In this document: positions 62,319 to 64,000 of the stretch, piece by piece
How positions within the stretch are numbered: position 1 is the first letter of the stretch
Layout: each line of letters begins with the position of its first letter
Source of the DNA: Pseudohalocynthiibacter aestuariivivens
Lineage (GTDB): Bacteria; Pseudomonadota; Alphaproteobacteria; Rhodobacterales; Rhodobacteraceae
DNA length: 64,000 nt
Assembly (NCBI RefSeq): GCF_011040495.1
Contig: NZ_CP049038.1
Span: forward strand, 1 to 64,000
Direction of reading: 5' to 3'
The notes under the pieces: generated by a model
Database searches by the model: none
Told to the model about the DNA's origin: nothing
The model's input: the letters and a program-made list of their open reading frames with translations, nothing else
Made by a program: the position numbers and the translations under genes

Positions 62319-62951
62319 ATGACCGAGCCAGACAATGAATCGCAAGAACCCACGAAAAAGGCCGAGGCTGCCGAGACTGCCCTTTCGGAGGGCCGACAGG
62401 CGTTTCTGGGGTTCCTCGTTCGTCGGCTGGGCAATAAGGCAGATGCCGAAGACGTGCTGCAGGAGTTCTGCATTCGGGTGCTGACGCGCAAGGATCAGTT
62501 ACGGGATGTGGAACGGATGGATGCCTGGCTCTATTCCATATTGCGCTCGACGATGAACGATCACTTCCGCCAGTGGTCACGCCGTGGGCGTCTGGCCGAT
62601 GCCTATGGTCGTGAACCAGAAAAGTGGGAGAAGGATGCCCCCGAACAGATGGCACAGTTCTGTCGCTGTGTGGACGGTCTGATACCAGCCCTGCGCGACG
62701 CAGATGCCGATCTGATCCGTCGGATCGACTTTGGCGAAGAGGAGCGCGCAGAAGTTGCCGTGCACCTGGGCCTCACTCGCGGGGCCCTCGGGGTGCGCTT
62801 ACATCGTGCACGCGCGGCGCTGCGTGATGCGCTGACAGGCCATTGCGGCAAATGCTGCAAAACAGGCTGGGACGATTGCTACTGCCCGCCGGTCGGGTGC
62901 GAAAGCCCGGAGGGCGAAACGCACTGCGCCCCTCAGGACGCCTCGGCCTAA
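62319..62951 (+). CDS. ECF-type sigma factor with Cys-rich C-terminus
   Basis: The 210-aa product starts behind an ideal AAGGAGG. Region 2 (LGNKADAEDVLQEFCIRVL, DAWLYSILRSTMNDHFRQ) and region 4 (ALRDADADLIRRIDFGEEERAEVAVHLGLTRGALGVRLHRARAALR) are clear. After region 4 comes a tail CGKCCKTGWDDCYCPPVGC with six Cys, which could bind metal or sense redox state without a separate anti-sigma. No anti-sigma gene is obvious next to it. Confidence 0.88.
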   Translation: MTEPDNESQEPTKKAEAAETALSEGRQAFLGFLVRRLGNKADAEDVLQEFCIRVLTRKDQLRDVERMDAWLYSILRSTMNDHFRQWSRRGRLADAYGREPEKWEKDAPEQMAQFCRCVDGLIPALRDADADLIRRIDFGEEERAEVAVHLGLTRGALGVRLHRARAALRDALTGHCGKCCKTGWDDCYCPPVGCESPEGETHCAPQDASA

Positions 62952-63051
62952 CCGCGCGCGTATTCCATCGCCTGTAACGGATGCCCTGTTTGAGCGTCCA
63001 CTCTCATGATGACGCTCTCATACTGGCGTCTTGCAGGGAGATGTAGGTACG

Positions 63052-63402
63052 ATGGACCAGAGCACATCGACGTCAGATTCGGACATGTCGCAACGGCGCG
63101 CGGCCCGGTCAGAATTGTTCACCCTCGTTCACCGGATGAGTTGTGCCTGTGCGACGCATTCGCGCCATATCGATGCACCGATGTCGCTGGATGTGTTTTG
63201 TCGGGTCGAGGACCAGAACCAGAGCTTGATCGAGGCTGCTGAGATTTTGGGTCTAGGGCCAAGGGATTGCGCTTACCTTCTTGCCGGATTTCGCCGCGAC
63301 CTGGCTGCCGAACTGGTTTCTCTGCTTCTGTCCGCCAAGCTACCTGACCCCGTCGTAGAATGCCAAAGCCATGACATCGAGAATTGGAACGAAGGTCGCT
63401 GA
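63052..63402 (+). CDS. Conserved hypothetical protein (116 aa)
   Basis: Starts MDQSTSTSDSDMSQRRAARSELF. Cys-containing segment HRMSCACATHSRHIDAPMS and a helical C-terminus (SLIEAAEILGLGPRDCAYLLAGFRRDLAAELVSLLL). No family recognised. About 100 bp after the sigma factor and on the same strand. Confidence 0.65.
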   Translation: MDQSTSTSDSDMSQRRAARSELFTLVHRMSCACATHSRHIDAPMSLDVFCRVEDQNQSLIEAAEILGLGPRDCAYLLAGFRRDLAAELVSLLLSAKLPDPVVECQSHDIENWNEGR

Positions 63403-63637
63403 TCGAAAGCGGTCAGAAACAAATAGCGGAAAGCGGTTTCTTCGACGCAAATCAAAGAATGCAGGAAACCGGTCATGCCGTGTAACACGCTGCAATCCAT
63501 CAGGTGGCGCAGAGTGTTACAGCAGCAAAGAACTTAACGCCTCGAAGCTTGCGGTGTCACGGCGAACTGTAATTTCTCTGTAATGCAAGGCTGTGGCCAG
63601 CGTCTACAAGACGAACCCCTAATGCCAGGAGGCCAGA
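63403..63637. other. Gene-free stretch
   Basis: A lower-GC interval with no supported gene; it probably carries the promoter of the 52-codon peptide. Confidence 0.4.
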
Positions 63638-63796
63638 ATGGGCCAAAACACGGACCGCGCCGAGAACCCCCAAGCCGAACCCACCAAGCCCAAAGGATGT
63701 TGCAGCGTACATAAAGCCAAGCCTGCTGCTGATGCCCTGCGCAGCCCTCAGCCCCCCGTTGCTAAATCGGGTGGCTCTTGCTGCAGCAACAACTGA
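63638..63796 (+). CDS. 52-aa peptide with two Cys-Cys pairs
   Basis: ATG at 63638 with AGGAGG 5 bases upstream. The product has K-G-C-C-S-V-H near residue 21 and ends S-G-G-S-C-C-S-N-N; the rest is Pro/Lys/Ala-rich and probably unstructured. No hydrophobic segment. The paired Cys near each end suggests metal or redox binding. No known family recognised. Confidence 0.65.
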   Translation: MGQNTDRAENPQAEPTKPKGCCSVHKAKPAADALRSPQPPVAKSGGSCCSNN

Positions 63797-63927
63797 GTGT
63801 CAGCACGATATGGCCTTGGCCACCCATAGGGATAGAGCCGTTTAGCTGTGGTCTGATCGGCGATTGTGCGGCGCTGGCCCATTCGGGTGCAACGCCGCAG
63901 AAAACAACCATGAAAGGATCTTCAATC

Positions 63928-64000
63928 ATGCTCGCGCTAAGCGCCTTTTCAGTGATCGCCTCACTGCTGTTTGTCTTTGCGATTTCGTCACGATCGAAGC
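63928..64000 (+). CDS. Start of a membrane protein (cut by window end)
   Basis: ATG 63928 preceded by AAAGGATC; an in-frame ATG at 63910 is also possible. The first 24 residues (MLALSAFSVIASLLFVFAIS) form a hydrophobic helix. Too short to classify. Confidence 0.55.
   Translation, partial: MLALSAFSVIASLLFVFAISSRSK

Noticed and set aside
1..64000. CRISPR arrays, rRNA and tRNA genes
   Set aside because: No regularly spaced direct repeats and no tRNA- or rRNA-like segments were seen on reading both strands.

Overview
This window looks like a large low-copy plasmid (or megaplasmid segment) of an alphaproteobacterium, most likely a marine Rhodobacterales (Roseobacter-group) strain. The evidence is a repABC replication/partition operon, a MOB-P type relaxase next to a VirD4/TraG coupling protein, the RHE_PE00001-type HTH protein, many small 'DUF' plasmid-backbone genes shared by rhizobial and roseobacter plasmids, and high-GC coding sequence throughout. 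This is inferred from protein families and layout; no database search was possible.

Layout. (1) 1-1888: the 3' part of an SMC-like DUF3732 ATPase that enters from outside the window. (2) 2046-10010: conjugative mobilisation block (coupling protein traG, relaxase, mobC, all on the minus strand). An IS66-family element at 2200-5239, with perfect 8-bp target duplications, has cut off the last 48 codons of traG. (3) 10011-31176: plasmid backbone and cargo, almost all on the minus strand: DUF2493, an OLD-like ATPase/TOPRIM protein, rhomboid protease, DUF736, several small conserved proteins, a 1420-aa methyltransferase/strawberry-notch helicase, a large ParB-like protein, DUF3768, an IS110-family insertion and an ArdC antirestriction protein. 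One divergent gene, an AbiF-like HEPN protein, sits beside a possible small RNA. Strong GC-rich hairpins separate many of these genes. (4) 32300-37000: repC, repB, repA (minus strand) with two parS-like palindromes at the repC stop, then a serine resolvase. (5) 37107-38211: RHE_PE00001 HTH protein with a palindrome at its start.

(6) 38380-55180: metal and cell-envelope island. It holds a Zn/Cd/Pb P-type ATPase, two L,D-transpeptidases and a ten-gene minus-strand operon: SCO1, dsbB, dsbA, PCu(A)C chaperone, second SCO1, M23 peptidase, DUF411, ZIP transporter, lspA, lnt. It also has a MerR regulator with YnfA, two CDF transporters, a cytochrome c, a transglutaminase-like protein and an isoprenylcysteine methyltransferase-like protein. 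Five promoters in this island share a TTGAA(C/G) -35 box, a dyad-containing spacer of exactly 19 bp, and a -10 box, the typical MerR-family arrangement. They appear to join the island into one regulon under the ZntR/CadR/PbrR-like protein at 50540.

(7) 55214-56032: decayed transposase and HTH remnants. (8) 56211-60550: a copper operon (His-rich secreted protein, small lipoprotein, TolC-like outer-membrane protein, multicopper oxidase, cupredoxin-CusF fusion) with a three-way-junction-like structure between its first two genes. (9) 60730-64000: EF-hand protein, DMT transporter, ECF sigma factor with a Cys-rich tail, an unknown protein, a 52-codon peptide with two Cys-Cys pairs, and the start of a membrane protein cut by the window end.

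The metal genes fit together as export (P-type ATPase, CDF pumps), periplasmic copper/thiol handling (SCO, PCu(A)C, DsbA/B, DUF411, multicopper oxidase, CusF) and envelope maintenance (LspA, Lnt, L,D-transpeptidases, M23). The most interesting leads are the MerR-linked envelope regulon, the possible RNA beside abiF, the three-way-junction element, and the structured leader of the IS110 transposase.
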